Notes: generated from the sequence alone by a model not told the origin. DNA of 64,000 nt from JBAZGG01 sp041653015 (GCA_041653015.1 JBAZGG010000004.1:1-64000), one strand, 5' to 3'; shown: positions 34,612-43,546, counted from the stretch's first letter. Translations and numbers: made by a program.

Positions 34612-34640
34612 TTGTAATTTATTGTTATACAATCTATAAT
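34612..34640 (+). promoter_or_regulatory. promoter of the Fic-like gene
   Basis: -35 TTGTAA (34612-34617), 17-base spacer, -10 TATAAT (34635-34640). It starts just after the 11-bp repeat. Confidence 0.75.
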
Positions 34641-34665
34641 GGTCTCAAAAGAATGAGGACAATCT

Positions 34666-36126
34666 ATGATGAGCAATGAATATGGCGTGCGCTTTACGGA
34701 TCAGCACTATGCAACAAAACAAGAAGTCGCAAAGACGCTTAACACACAGTTGATTGATAACATATGGCAGAATGTTTTGAATTATCGATCAAATTTCACG
34801 CGCGTTTTGTCATTGCGCAATGTCACTCATGCTCCATTTAGAATCACATTTTCTCCAACTATAGTTGAACGGATAAATCTCGTCGAAAGAAAATTTTCGA
34901 AAACGGTTGTCAGCTTTGGTAAACTAGAAAACAAGCCTCAGGACAAACTTGCGGTTAGAAAATATATATATAGTAGCATCATCAAGCATCTGGCCTCAAA
35001 AGAGAATGTCAAAGTGAACAAAGAGTTGACCGATGCCTTATTCGCTTCTGAATCAAGAGATTATTCCGCTGCTGAAAAACGTCTTTTTAACTATGTTAAT
35101 ACTCTTAAAAACTTTGAAGCGCATTCCGCTGATCCATTAGATGAAAACTTTTTTGTCAATGCATACTCTCGATTGACAAATAATGATGAGTTAATCTCTT
35201 TATACCGAACTAAAGAGTTGGATGATTCGCAATCGCAACGACTTTTGATCGGAAGAGAATATAATTCTGCACCGGTGGCTTCTATTCCATCTATGATGGA
35301 TAATCTGCAAGACTTCTTAATCAACAGCGAGCAGACGTTTTTTGTCAAAGCAGTCGCTGGTTTCTATGGCATCAATTTGATAAAGCCATTCGATGATTTT
35401 AACGATGAGATTTCTGTTCTCGTTTTGAAATGCGGTCTCTCCCATGGGGAAATCGGAGATATCTCTGCTCTTTTTCCATTTGAAATTCTCATAAGCGAGA
35501 GAATTAATGAGCTGAAGATCGCCTTGACCGAAACGCAGAGAAATAATGATTTAACTTATATTCTTGTCTTTGTCATGGATTGCATCGATGAGATTGTACA
35601 AGCGTTGCTTGATGCTTTGACCAATTATCAGATCGACGCGGCTAAAAACGAGTTTAGAGCCGATGAGCAGATCATCGCAAAGCCACAAGAGACAAAAGTG
35701 GCGGTTGAACCGATTGCTGAACGAGCGATCAAAGAAGAAAAAACGATAGAAAGAGTCGATGTGCCAATTGAAAAGCCCATCCCTTTAAAAAGAGTGAGCG
35801 AAGTTGAAAAAATTGACGTGGCGCAAAAAACGGCAAATATTGAATTTGCGATTCCAAAGGAAATGTCCCAAATGGATGAGAAGGAAGCGCAAAAGTATGA
35901 AGAGTATCTGCTCGAGAGCGAACCTTACATGAAAAGAGGTCAAGCCCATTTCTTCGCCCGCCACTGCGCTGTTGGCAAGTACTATACGATACAGCAGTAC
36001 AAGCGTTCCATCGGCGTCGTATACGAAACTGCTAGAACTTCCATGGATGCTCTAGTAAAATTAGGTTATTATAAAAAAGAACAGGTTAAAAACAAATTTG
36101 TTTATACCCCTTTGAAAAGGGATTGA
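34666..36126 (+). CDS. Fic-fold protein with degenerate active site and C-terminal winged helix
   Basis: A 486-residue protein. Residues ~170-260 follow the Fic layout: YRTKELDDSQSQRLLIG..., SIPSMMDNLQDFL, then the active-site loop. That loop reads K240-P-F-D-D-F-N-D-E instead of HPFxxGNGR. The catalytic His, both Gly and the Arg are lost, while Pro, Phe and Asn remain. A charged linker (330-400) precedes a winged-helix-like end (YTIQQYKRSIGVVYETARTS). AMPylation seems impossible, so a structural or DNA-binding role is more likely. It lies between lepA and hemW with its own promoter. The assignment comes from motif reading and needs structural confirmation. Confidence 0.6.
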   Translation: MMSNEYGVRFTDQHYATKQEVAKTLNTQLIDNIWQNVLNYRSNFTRVLSLRNVTHAPFRITFSPTIVERINLVERKFSKTVVSFGKLENKPQDKLAVRKYIYSSIIKHLASKENVKVNKELTDALFASESRDYSAAEKRLFNYVNTLKNFEAHSADPLDENFFVNAYSRLTNNDELISLYRTKELDDSQSQRLLIGREYNSAPVASIPSMMDNLQDFLINSEQTFFVKAVAGFYGINLIKPFDDFNDEISVLVLKCGLSHGEIGDISALFPFEILISERINELKIALTETQRNNDLTYILVFVMDCIDEIVQALLDALTNYQIDAAKNEFRADEQIIAKPQETKVAVEPIAERAIKEEKTIERVDVPIEKPIPLKRVSEVEKIDVAQKTANIEFAIPKEMSQMDEKEAQKYEEYLLESEPYMKRGQAHFFARHCAVGKYYTIQQYKRSIGVVYETARTSMDALVKLGYYKKEQVKNKFVYTPLKRD

Positions 36127-36138
36127 AGGAGTTAGATT

Positions 36139-36414
36139 ATGCACGTATTAGCAACTGATATTTGGACAAGCCCATGGTTTATTATTTCTGCACTGTTAGT
36201 CTTTTTTGGACTGATCGTTTTAATCGTTATCTTGGCCAAGAGAGCGACGAACAAGAACAAGACCATGCCTAAAATTGATGAAGAAGATGCTCGAAAAGAA
36301 CAATTGAATCGCGTCCTTGAACCGATCACTGATGAAGAGACGCTCAAGCAGATGGAAAAATATGAACAAGAAGCAAAACAATCGGCCGAAAACAAACAAG
36401 ATAAAAACAAATAA
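36139..36414 (+). CDS. small single-pass membrane protein of unknown function
   Basis: A 91-residue protein with a good SD (GAAGGAGTTAG), one membrane segment (about 12-33) and a charged cytoplasmic tail rich in Lys, Glu and Asp. I do not recognise the family. It overlaps the likely hemW start by about 50 bases, so the two are probably co-expressed. Confidence 0.65.
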   Translation: MHVLATDIWTSPWFIISALLVFFGLIVLIVILAKRATNKNKTMPKIDEEDARKEQLNRVLEPITDEETLKQMEKYEQEAKQSAENKQDKNK

Positions 36415-37525
36415 GCCCAAAGCTTTATATATTCATATCCCTTTTTGTCACTCGATCTGTGGGTACTGCGATTTTTGCAAACTGATCTATAACAAAAAAT
36501 GGATTAATCCATACATCGAATCGTTGATCAAAGAGATTTCTCAATATAAGATTTCGTCTAATTCTTTAGATTCTATTTATATCGGCGGTGGCACCCCCTC
36601 ATCTTTAACGATTTCAGAGATTGAGCCGCTGCTCGAACACATTCAAAAAATGATCAAAAGCAATGGAGAATACACGATCGAATGCAATGTCACATCTTTA
36701 GATGAAGACAAAATCAAACTATACGAGCGATATGGTGTGAACCGCTTTTCATTAGGCGTTGAATCAACCGATCGTCGAATCCTTTCAAAAATGGAGAGAG
36801 ATCACGATTTTGACGATGTTAAAAGAGTTGTTGAGATGATCAAGAATAATGGCATTGACAACATAAATGTTGATTTGATCTATGCGGTTCCTGGTGAGAG
36901 CAAAGCAATGCTCGAAAAAGATCTCGATAATCTTCTGTCCCTCGATGTTCCTCACATCTCGACCTACAGCCTCATTTTAGAAGAGGGCACCAAGTTCTAT
37001 CGCGATGGAGAAAAAGAGCTGGACCAGGATCTCGTCAGAGAACAATACGATATAATATTGAATAGACTGCGAACATCTTCCTATCGACGCTACGAGGTGT
37101 CAAATTTCGCACGCGAAGGTAAAGAGTCTCGCCACAATTTAACTTATTGGCACAATCTGCAATATTATGGCGTTGGTTTAGGAGCTTCGGGTTATCTCGG
37201 CAATGTCAGATACACCAACACGAGAAACATAAACAAATATATTGATCGCCGATATATTTCGGAGACGGAAGTGTTAACGAAAGCGGATTTAGAAGAGTAT
37301 TATTTGATGCTCGCTTTGCGATTGGATGATGGTTTTTCTAAAACGGATTTCAAGAAGATTTTTGGATATGATTTTGTCGATAGATACTCCTCTCAACTAA
37401 AAAAGATGAAGGATGAATGTCTATTGCGCGAAAGTAATGATAGAATAATGGCAACCGATGAAGGAATTATGCTTCTAGACCGCATTATGATGGAGTTTAT
37501 CGCAAATGGAAATAGCACGATTTGA
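36362..37525 (+). CDS. hemW: radical SAM heme chaperone HemW
   Basis: About 387 residues from ATG 36362. The start is uncertain: it overlaps the previous gene by 53 bases, and no closer ATG precedes the domain. Radical-SAM cysteines C29, C33 and C36 lie in PFCHSICGYC, followed by IYIGGGTPS and VDLIYAVPGES. It has the HemW-like C-terminus rather than that of a true HemN. HemW delivers heme to respiratory proteins, yet no heme genes are in the window. Its place before hrcA is conserved in Firmicutes. Confidence 0.87.
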   Translation: MNKKQNNRPKTNKIKTNKPKALYIHIPFCHSICGYCDFCKLIYNKKWINPYIESLIKEISQYKISSNSLDSIYIGGGTPSSLTISEIEPLLEHIQKMIKSNGEYTIECNVTSLDEDKIKLYERYGVNRFSLGVESTDRRILSKMERDHDFDDVKRVVEMIKNNGIDNINVDLIYAVPGESKAMLEKDLDNLLSLDVPHISTYSLILEEGTKFYRDGEKELDQDLVREQYDIILNRLRTSSYRRYEVSNFAREGKESRHNLTYWHNLQYYGVGLGASGYLGNVRYTNTRNINKYIDRRYISETEVLTKADLEEYYLMLALRLDDGFSKTDFKKIFGYDFVDRYSSQLKKMKDECLLRESNDRIMATDEGIMLLDRIMMEFIANGNSTI

Positions 37526-37928
37526 CAAAAGAATTATCGCATATTGCATCGATATGCTCATCGCTGCCGCTGCTGGCGTCGCCACTTCGGTCCTTTTAGC
37601 GATCAACACCGATTGGTCGATACCTTGGTATTTTCTCATCTTAATCGGCCAGACGATCGGGTATTTCATATATTGTCTATTCGTCATCTGCGCTTTGCAT
37701 TGGACCAATGGTTTCACGTTGGGCGGAGCTATCTTAGGAATTAAATCCATCCATCTCGACCGTAAAAAAATTTCGGTCGGAGATGCGATTGTAAAAGGTG
37801 TCACTTTGGGAATTATTCCAATGGCGATAGTCAATGCTATTTATATGTTGGTCATCCATACAGAGAAGACTATTTTTGATCGTTTAACCGACACAATTGT
37901 TGTCGATATTCGCTATTTTCCGAAGTAA
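37506..37928 (+). CDS. RDD-family membrane protein
   Basis: A 140-residue protein with the RDD signature at the N-terminus (ARFDKRIIAYCIDM) and about three membrane segments. The family is of uncertain function, and some members affect ion or osmotic balance. It overlaps hemW by 20 bases and probably ends that transcription unit, because a strong promoter with CIRCE elements follows. Confidence 0.8.
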   Translation: MEIARFDKRIIAYCIDMLIAAAAGVATSVLLAINTDWSIPWYFLILIGQTIGYFIYCLFVICALHWTNGFTLGGAILGIKSIHLDRKKISVGDAIVKGVTLGIIPMAIVNAIYMLVIHTEKTIFDRLTDTIVVDIRYFPK

Positions 37929-37971
37929 TTTTAATTAACATATCTTTGATATGAAATAATTTTTAATCTTT

Positions 37972-37998
37972 TTAGCACTTTTGACTTGACAGTGCCAA
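37972..37998. promoter_or_regulatory. CIRCE operator 1 (HrcA site)
   Basis: TTAGCACTT, nine bases, CAGTGCCAA. Against the consensus TTAGCACTC-N9-GAGTGCTAA the arms match 8/9 and 7/9. It covers the -35 of the hrcA promoter. Confidence 0.75.
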
Positions 37999-38013
37999 AA
38001 TTCATTTTATAAT
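37986..38013 (+). promoter_or_regulatory. sigma-A promoter of hrcA-grpE-dnaK-dnaJ
   Basis: Perfect -35 TTGACA (37986-37991), 16-base spacer and perfect -10 TATAAT (38008-38013), set between two CIRCE elements. Confidence 0.85.
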
Positions 38014-38017
38014 TATG

Positions 38018-38044
38018 TTAGCACTCTCAAAACGAGATTGCCAA
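38018..38044. promoter_or_regulatory. CIRCE operator 2 (HrcA site)
   Basis: TTAGCACTC (perfect left arm), nine bases, GATTGCCAA (7/9). It begins four bases after the -10, covers the transcription start and reaches close to the hrcA SD. Confidence 0.85.
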
Positions 38045-38059
38045 AAAGGTGGTGATGAC

Positions 38060-39109
38060 ATGCTGACGAGAAAGGACAAGATTCTTAAACTGATTGTCGA
38101 GTCTTTTATTAAAAGTGCTCAGCCAGTCGGTTCACAGACTCTTATCGATGAATGTCATGTCGATTGTTCTTCAGCGACGATTCGCAGTGAAATGAACTGC
38201 CTTGAAAAAGAGGGATTTCTAGAAAAGACTCATACGTCATCTGGACGCGTTCCTTCTTCAAAAGGATATAAATACTACATCGATAACCTTCGTGAAAAGT
38301 CAGTTGATGAAGAGATAAAATTTCAAATCCAAAATGTTCTCAGCGCAAAAATTCAGTCTGTTGAAGATGTCATCAAAGAGTCTTGCGAGATCTTATCGCA
38401 TATGACAAACCTCGCTAGCATCGTTCTGGGCAGCGACGTCATCGAAGATAAATTAGTCTCTATTCAACTCATTCCTCTCAGCGAAAGAACAGCAACAGCT
38501 GTTTTTGTCACCGACCAAGGATATGTGGAGAACAAAACGTTTGTCGTCAATGAGAAAATCAATGCCAAAGATGCGGAATCATGCATGAAAATTCTTAATG
38601 ATAGGCTTAAAGGCACTGCCATTTCGGAACTCGTTTCAAAAATGGAGACAATTAAGCCTCTCATCAACGATTACATCATCGATCACGACGTCATCTATCA
38701 AGCTATCATGGAAGCGTTCATGAAGTTCGCTGCCGATCGGCTTAGGTTATATGGCAAAGATGAATTGTATGAACAGCCGGAATTCGCGAATGATGCGCAA
38801 AAACTTAAAAGAGTGCTCGAGTTATTAGATAATCCTGATGAGTTCAAGAGGACCATCGACGAAAAGAATACTGATAATCACTTGGTGCAAGTCCATATTG
38901 GAAATGATGAAAATGATGATGTCTCAATCGTCTCCGCGAAAATTAACGTTCCCGGATGCAAAGATGGGAACATCGCTCTTGTCGGACCGACGAGGATGGA
39001 TTATGACAAAGTCGTCACCGCGCTTGAATACGTCTGCCAAGAACTCGAGAAGTATTTCGCTGTTAAAGGAGGAGAAAAATCATGGAAGAAGAAGCAAAAA
39101 ACAAAATGA
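38060..39109 (+). CDS. hrcA: heat-inducible transcription repressor HrcA
   Basis: A 349-residue repressor. ATG 38060 is chosen because the protein begins with the HrcA winged helix (RKDKILKLIVESFI, SSATIRSEMNCLEKEGFL) and follows a GGTGGTGA SD; a 15-codon upstream extension runs through the operator. HrcA binds CIRCE and is kept active by GroEL. Here it controls its own operon. It overlaps grpE by 28 bases. Confidence 0.95.
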   Translation: MLTRKDKILKLIVESFIKSAQPVGSQTLIDECHVDCSSATIRSEMNCLEKEGFLEKTHTSSGRVPSSKGYKYYIDNLREKSVDEEIKFQIQNVLSAKIQSVEDVIKESCEILSHMTNLASIVLGSDVIEDKLVSIQLIPLSERTATAVFVTDQGYVENKTFVVNEKINAKDAESCMKILNDRLKGTAISELVSKMETIKPLINDYIIDHDVIYQAIMEAFMKFAADRLRLYGKDELYEQPEFANDAQKLKRVLELLDNPDEFKRTIDEKNTDNHLVQVHIGNDENDDVSIVSAKINVPGCKDGNIALVGPTRMDYDKVVTALEYVCQELEKYFAVKGGEKSWKKKQKTK

Positions 39110-39828
39110 AAAACGACAAAGATTTAAATGAGGAAGCAAAAAAAGACTGTTGTGACAATGGCTGCTGTCAAGAGAATCGCGATGGCGAAGGAATGCATGA
39201 CAAGTGCTGCGAAAAAGAAGAAGCGGACACTCACATTTCTGAAAGCCGTATCGCCGATGAAAAAGACAGCAAAGAGCCAGTCAACGAAAAGAGAGTTTAT
39301 AAAATAAAACTCGAAAAAAAGGATCAAGAAATCGAGAAGATTAAAGCGGATATGAATCATTGGAAGAATGAGTATTATCGCTCATACGCCGATGTCCAAA
39401 ATTTGCGAAAATCGATCGAGAGAGATCATCAAGAGGCAATTAAATATCGCGCAGAGGGTTTCATCGATAAACTCTTGCCGGTCATGGATGGTTTCCATAT
39501 GGCTCTCGCCAATGAACCCAACTCCCCCGAACTCAAGAATTATCTCGTCGGATTCCAATACATCTACAACAATTTGTTGCAAGCGTTGGAAAGCGAAGGA
39601 GTCGCAGAAGTATCACCAAAAATTGGAGACAAATTTGATGTCCAGAACATGCATGCTATCGATTCAGTGGAACAAGATGGCGAGGAAAACCTAGTGGTTA
39701 AAGTATTCGCTAAAGGATACATCCTCAAAGATCATCTCATTCGACCGTCGATGGTGGTCGTGAGCAAGCATAAAGCTCTCGAAGAAGATAAAAAAGAAGA
39801 AAAGAAAGAATGCCAAAAGGAGGAATAG
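39082..39828 (+). CDS. grpE: nucleotide exchange factor GrpE with a cysteine-rich N-terminus
   Basis: A 248-residue GrpE: long coiled coil (about 95-150), then the four-helix/beta domain (FDVQNMHAIDSVEQ, GYILKDHLIRPSMVVVS). The N-terminal 50 residues hold three vicinal cysteine pairs: C23-C24, C28-C29 and C42-C43. GrpE proteins usually have few or no cysteines here. The pairs could bind a metal or respond to redox state, but this is inference. It releases ADP from DnaK. dnaK follows three bases after its stop. Confidence 0.95.
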   Translation: MEEEAKNKMKNDKDLNEEAKKDCCDNGCCQENRDGEGMHDKCCEKEEADTHISESRIADEKDSKEPVNEKRVYKIKLEKKDQEIEKIKADMNHWKNEYYRSYADVQNLRKSIERDHQEAIKYRAEGFIDKLLPVMDGFHMALANEPNSPELKNYLVGFQYIYNNLLQALESEGVAEVSPKIGDKFDVQNMHAIDSVEQDGEENLVVKVFAKGYILKDHLIRPSMVVVSKHKALEEDKKEEKKECQKEE

Positions 39829-39831
39829 ATT

Positions 39832-41682
39832 ATGGCAAAAGAAATTATTATCGGTATCGACTTAGGTACCACAAACTCAGTTGTTAGTTATTTACAAGCG
39901 GATGGAAAGGTAAAGGTCATCCCTAATCCAGAAGGAACAAACACAACCCCTTCTGTCGTCGCTTTTAAAGCGAATGGCGAAGAGATTATCGGCAATGCCG
40001 CGAAAAGGCAAACGATCACCAATCCCGATACGGTCAGCTCCATCAAAAGAAAGATGGGAACGGGTGAAAAGGTGCACATCGCATGTGTTAATAAAGATTT
40101 TACCCCACAAGAGATTTCGGCAAAAGTTTTAGCGTATATGAAAAAATATGCTGAAGAGAATATCGGTCATCCGATTAAAAAGGCAGTCATAACTGTTCCA
40201 GCGTATTTTAACGATGCGCAACGACAAGCGACAAAAGATGCTGGTCAAATCGCCGGACTCGATGTCATCAGAATCATCAATGAACCGACCGCGGCTGCTC
40301 TAGCATACGGAATGGATTCAAAAAAGAGCGAAAAAATCTTAGTCTTTGATCTAGGCGGTGGAACATTCGATGTCTCCATTCTCGATATCGGCGATGGGAC
40401 GTTTGAAGTCATCTCTACGGCAGGCGATAATCATCTCGGTGGCGATGATTGGGATAAAGTTATCGCTGATTGGATTAAAGCTCAGATCAAAATACAGTTT
40501 AATGTCGATATGACAGATAAGATGGCTATGCAAAGATTTATCGATGCGGCCGAAAAAGCTAAAATTGAATTGTCGAGTTCGCTCGAGACAACCATCTCCT
40601 TGCCGTTCATCGGCATGGGCAAAGAAGGCCCGATCAGCTTTGAAACAAAACTCTCGCGAGCTAAGTTCCAGGATTTGACAAAGCACCTTCTTCTCAGAAC
40701 AGAAGAACCGGTTAGACGCGCTCTCTCTGATGCGAAATTAACAGCTAAAGATTTAAATGAAATATTGCTCATCGGTGGATCGATTCGCATGCCGGCCGTT
40801 CAAGAATTGGTGAAGAGATTGACGGGCAAAAGCCCAAATCTATCGATTAATCCTGATGAAGCGGTTTCAATCGGCGCCTCCATCCAAGGTGGCGTGGTCA
40901 GCGGAGAAGTAAAGGACGTTGTTTTACTGGATGTTACGCCTCTCACTCTCGGCATCGAGACGCTGGGTGGAATGATGACATCTCTCATCGGTCGCAATAC
41001 GACAATTCCGACGACAAAATCGCAGATATTCTCAACGGCTGCTGATAATCAGCCCGCTGTTGATATCATGGTCTATCAGGGTGAACGCCCAATGGCTCAT
41101 GATAATAAATTGCTCGGTCACTTTCAATTGACAGGAATCAAACCTGGAAGAAGAGGCGAACCGCGCATCGAAGTCACTTTCTCCATCGATGTCAACGGCA
41201 TCGTAAAAGTTTCAGCAAAGGACCTCGACTCTCAAAAAGAGCAACAGATCACTATTTCTGGCTCGAACGGATTGAACAAAGAAGAGATCGATCGCATGAT
41301 GCGCGAAGCAGAAGAGAATAAAGATGCCGACGAAAAGCGAAAAGAGGAAGTCGAAGTTAAAAATAAGGCTGAACAACTCATCAACACCATCGATGCTGAA
41401 ATGCTTGAAAAGGGCGATAAGATGGATTCTGCTCAAAAAGCGGAAGTTCAGAAATTGCGCGATGAATTGAAAACTGCTTTGGATAACAATGATCTCTCCA
41501 CTCTTCGCAACAAGATGGATGAGCTTGAAAAGGCTGCTGCGATGATGCAGCAAGGCGCCGGTTCAGGAAATCCTAATGCCGGACCGAAAGCACAGGCGCC
41601 AAATAGCGAAGAGAATGTTGATGAATCGACTAAAAAAGATGACGATGTCATCGATGCTGATTTCACCGACAAAAAGAATTAG
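39832..41682 (+). CDS. dnaK: chaperone DnaK (Hsp70)
   Basis: A 616-residue Hsp70. The ATPase domain begins IIGIDLGTTNS and contains VPAYFNDAQRQATKDAG, FDLGGGTFDVSI and GGSIRMPAVQ. The substrate-binding domain follows from about 370 (LLDVTPLTLGIETLGG), then a helical lid and the end DDDVIDADFTDKKN. Size and motifs are those of Gram-positive DnaK. The SD is AAGGAGG. It is controlled with the operon by HrcA/CIRCE. Confidence 0.98.
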   Translation: MAKEIIIGIDLGTTNSVVSYLQADGKVKVIPNPEGTNTTPSVVAFKANGEEIIGNAAKRQTITNPDTVSSIKRKMGTGEKVHIACVNKDFTPQEISAKVLAYMKKYAEENIGHPIKKAVITVPAYFNDAQRQATKDAGQIAGLDVIRIINEPTAAALAYGMDSKKSEKILVFDLGGGTFDVSILDIGDGTFEVISTAGDNHLGGDDWDKVIADWIKAQIKIQFNVDMTDKMAMQRFIDAAEKAKIELSSSLETTISLPFIGMGKEGPISFETKLSRAKFQDLTKHLLLRTEEPVRRALSDAKLTAKDLNEILLIGGSIRMPAVQELVKRLTGKSPNLSINPDEAVSIGASIQGGVVSGEVKDVVLLDVTPLTLGIETLGGMMTSLIGRNTTIPTTKSQIFSTAADNQPAVDIMVYQGERPMAHDNKLLGHFQLTGIKPGRRGEPRIEVTFSIDVNGIVKVSAKDLDSQKEQQITISGSNGLNKEEIDRMMREAEENKDADEKRKEEVEVKNKAEQLINTIDAEMLEKGDKMDSAQKAEVQKLRDELKTALDNNDLSTLRNKMDELEKAAAMMQQGAGSGNPNAGPKAQAPNSEENVDESTKKDDDVIDADFTDKKN

Positions 41683-41706
41683 TGGTGCGGATTATATGAA
41701 AACTAT

Positions 41707-41734
41707 GCATAGGAGGAATCGCTTCTTCCTATGC
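41707..41734 (+). other. strong hairpin between dnaK and dnaJ
   Basis: GCATAGGAGGAA (41707-41718), loop TCGC, TTCTTCCTATGC (41723-41734): 12 base pairs with one G-U. The following TTTCTATCTT is a weak T-tract. It may be a partial terminator or an mRNA-stabilising/processing element that makes dnaJ less abundant than dnaK. Confidence 0.6.
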
Positions 41735-41763
41735 TTTCTATCTTATAGGAAAGGATAAAATAT

Positions 41764-42909
41764 ATGGCCACCAAAAGAGATTACTACGAGGTGTTAGGGC
41801 TTAATAAAAACGCATCGAAAGATGAGATTAAATCAGCCTATCGCAAACTCGCTAAACAATATCATCCCGATTTGAATAAAGAGCCGGGTGCGGAGAAGAA
41901 GTTCAAAGAAGTTCAGGAAGCATACGAGATTCTCTACGATGATCAAAAACGCCAGATGTATGACCAATATGGTCACGCCGCTTTTGAACAAGGGGCTTCC
42001 ACCGGTGGTAATCCATTCCAAAATGGTTCGTTCACCGGGCAGGGATTTGGCGATGTAAATTTTGGCGATTTTGGCGATATTTTTTCCTCATTTTTTGGTG
42101 GTTCTCCTCGACGAAAAGCGAATCCTAACGCTCCTCGACGCGGTGACGATTCATTCATGCGAGTCAAGATCGATTTCATGGATGCGATCAACGGCAAGAA
42201 AATCTCCTTTCCTTATTCATATGATAAAAGATGTGAAACATGCAATGGAACGGGTGCGAAAAGCGCAAGTTCGATTAAGAACTGCGACAACTGCCATGGA
42301 ACAGGTTATGTTCGCGTTCGCCGCCAATCTCTTTTAGGGGTGTTTGAATCGACGGAACCTTGCCCTGTCTGCGGTGGAAAAGGCACAATCATCACTGAGC
42401 ATTGCTCAATCTGTGGTGGACGCGGTTATGTCAAAGTAAAGGACACTCTATCGGTCAACATTCCCTCTGGAATCAGCTCTGGTCAGCAGATTCGAGTTCA
42501 AGGGAAAGGCGAAAGAGGTCTCAACGGCGGAGAGAATGGTGATTTATACATCGAAGTAAACGTCCAATCTCATAGCTTTTTTACGCGTGAAGGAAACGAT
42601 ATTCACCTCGCGATTCCGTTGAGTTTTATCGATGCCTCTCTCGGCACGATTATCGATGTTCCAACCGTCTATGGAGAAGCATCGGTAAATGTACCAGAAG
42701 GAACACAACCTGGTCAGATTTTGCGCCTTAAAGGTAAGGGCGTGAAAGATTTGCGAAGCGGAAATCCTGGCGATGAATTCGTTCATTTGGACATCAAGAC
42801 GCCATCGCGATTATCAAAAAGGGCAAGAGATTTGCTAAATGAATTGAAACAAGAAACGGTGAAGGATGAATCTCTTTTTGACAAGTTTAAACACACTTTC
42901 AAGAGATGA
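41764..42909 (+). CDS. dnaJ: chaperone DnaJ (Hsp40)
   Basis: A 381-residue type I Hsp40. J domain with HPD (KQYHPDLNK), Gly/Phe-rich linker (about 75-115), and four CxxCxGxG zinc repeats (CETCNGTG, CDNCHGTG, CPVCGGKG, CSICGGRG). The C-terminal substrate-binding domains follow. It stimulates DnaK ATPase and delivers unfolded clients. It is separated from dnaK by a stem-loop. Confidence 0.97.
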   Translation: MATKRDYYEVLGLNKNASKDEIKSAYRKLAKQYHPDLNKEPGAEKKFKEVQEAYEILYDDQKRQMYDQYGHAAFEQGASTGGNPFQNGSFTGQGFGDVNFGDFGDIFSSFFGGSPRRKANPNAPRRGDDSFMRVKIDFMDAINGKKISFPYSYDKRCETCNGTGAKSASSIKNCDNCHGTGYVRVRRQSLLGVFESTEPCPVCGGKGTIITEHCSICGGRGYVKVKDTLSVNIPSGISSGQQIRVQGKGERGLNGGENGDLYIEVNVQSHSFFTREGNDIHLAIPLSFIDASLGTIIDVPTVYGEASVNVPEGTQPGQILRLKGKGVKDLRSGNPGDEFVHLDIKTPSRLSKRARDLLNELKQETVKDESLFDKFKHTFKR

Positions 42910-42991
42910 TCGCACACATTGAATTTTTTGTTTTTAACCTTTAAGAAAACGCTTGTTGCTGATAGAATTAAAAAGAATAGAGGAAAGAACT

Positions 42992-43453
42992 TTGAATAAA
43001 TACATGAGAATGGCGATTGCTGAAGCGAGAAAAGGCATACAGAATGGTCATGGTGGTCCATTCGGTGCGGTCGTTGTTAAAGGCGATGTGGTCGTGGCCA
43101 AAGGTCATAATCAGGTCATCAAAAATCAAGATCCGACTTGCCATGGTGAAATGATGGCCATTCGCAAGGCGTGTAAAAAACTTGGAACATTCGATCTATC
43201 GGGATGCGAACTATATACGACTGGCGAGCCTTGCCCGATGTGCTTAGGAGCAATTCTTTGGGCCAATATCAAAAAAGTTTATTACGGATGCGATATTATC
43301 GACACCGAACACATCGGTTTTCGCGATAGCATTTTCTATAAACTGAATGCGGATATAGATGAAAAAAAGAAAATGGTCATCGAACTCGATCGCGATGCTT
43401 GTTTGAAACTGTATTCCGAATATCAATCGATAAAAGACAAATGCCATTATTGA
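42992..43453 (+). CDS. guaD: nucleoside/guanine deaminase (GuaD-like)
   Basis: About 153 residues from TTG 42992, which has a GAGGAAAG SD; ATG 43004 is an alternative. The zinc cytidine-deaminase-fold motifs are present: CHGEMMAI (catalytic H and E) and GEPCPMC. The block GHGGPFGAVVVKG and DPTCHGE match guanine deaminase of the B. subtilis GuaD type better than tRNA deaminase TadA. It would convert guanine to xanthine, but a different nucleobase substrate is possible. It has an extended -10 upstream (TGATAGAAT, 42960-42968) and its own terminator. Confidence 0.75.
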   Translation: MNKYMRMAIAEARKGIQNGHGGPFGAVVVKGDVVVAKGHNQVIKNQDPTCHGEMMAIRKACKKLGTFDLSGCELYTTGEPCPMCLGAILWANIKKVYYGCDIIDTEHIGFRDSIFYKLNADIDEKKKMVIELDRDACLKLYSEYQSIKDKCHY

Positions 43454-43474
43454 TATAATTATCAGGTATAAATG

Positions 43475-43509
43475 AAATGCTTTCTAAATGAGGAAGCATT
43501 TTTCTTTTT
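43475..43509 (+). terminator. terminator after the guanine deaminase-like gene
   Basis: AAATGCTTTC (43475-43484) pairs with GGAAGCATTT (43492-43501), 10 bp with one G-U and a 7-base loop. A T-rich tract follows to 43509. Confidence 0.8.
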
Positions 43510-43546
43510 GCGTGTGCTATACTAAAACGCGTAAAGAGAAATAAAA

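Noticed and set aside
36317..36361. Longer hemW start at 36317
   Set aside because: It lies deep within the upstream small membrane gene and adds a basic segment not known in HemW; ATG 36362 was preferred.
39888..41672. Long antisense ORFs opposite dnaK
   Set aside because: They have no start-site signals, mirror the codon bias of dnaK and encode no recognisable protein.
42953..43453. TadA (tRNA adenosine deaminase)
   Set aside because: The GGPFGAVVVKG and DPTCHGEMMAIRKAC blocks fit guanine deaminase GuaD better. TadA cannot be fully excluded without a profile search.
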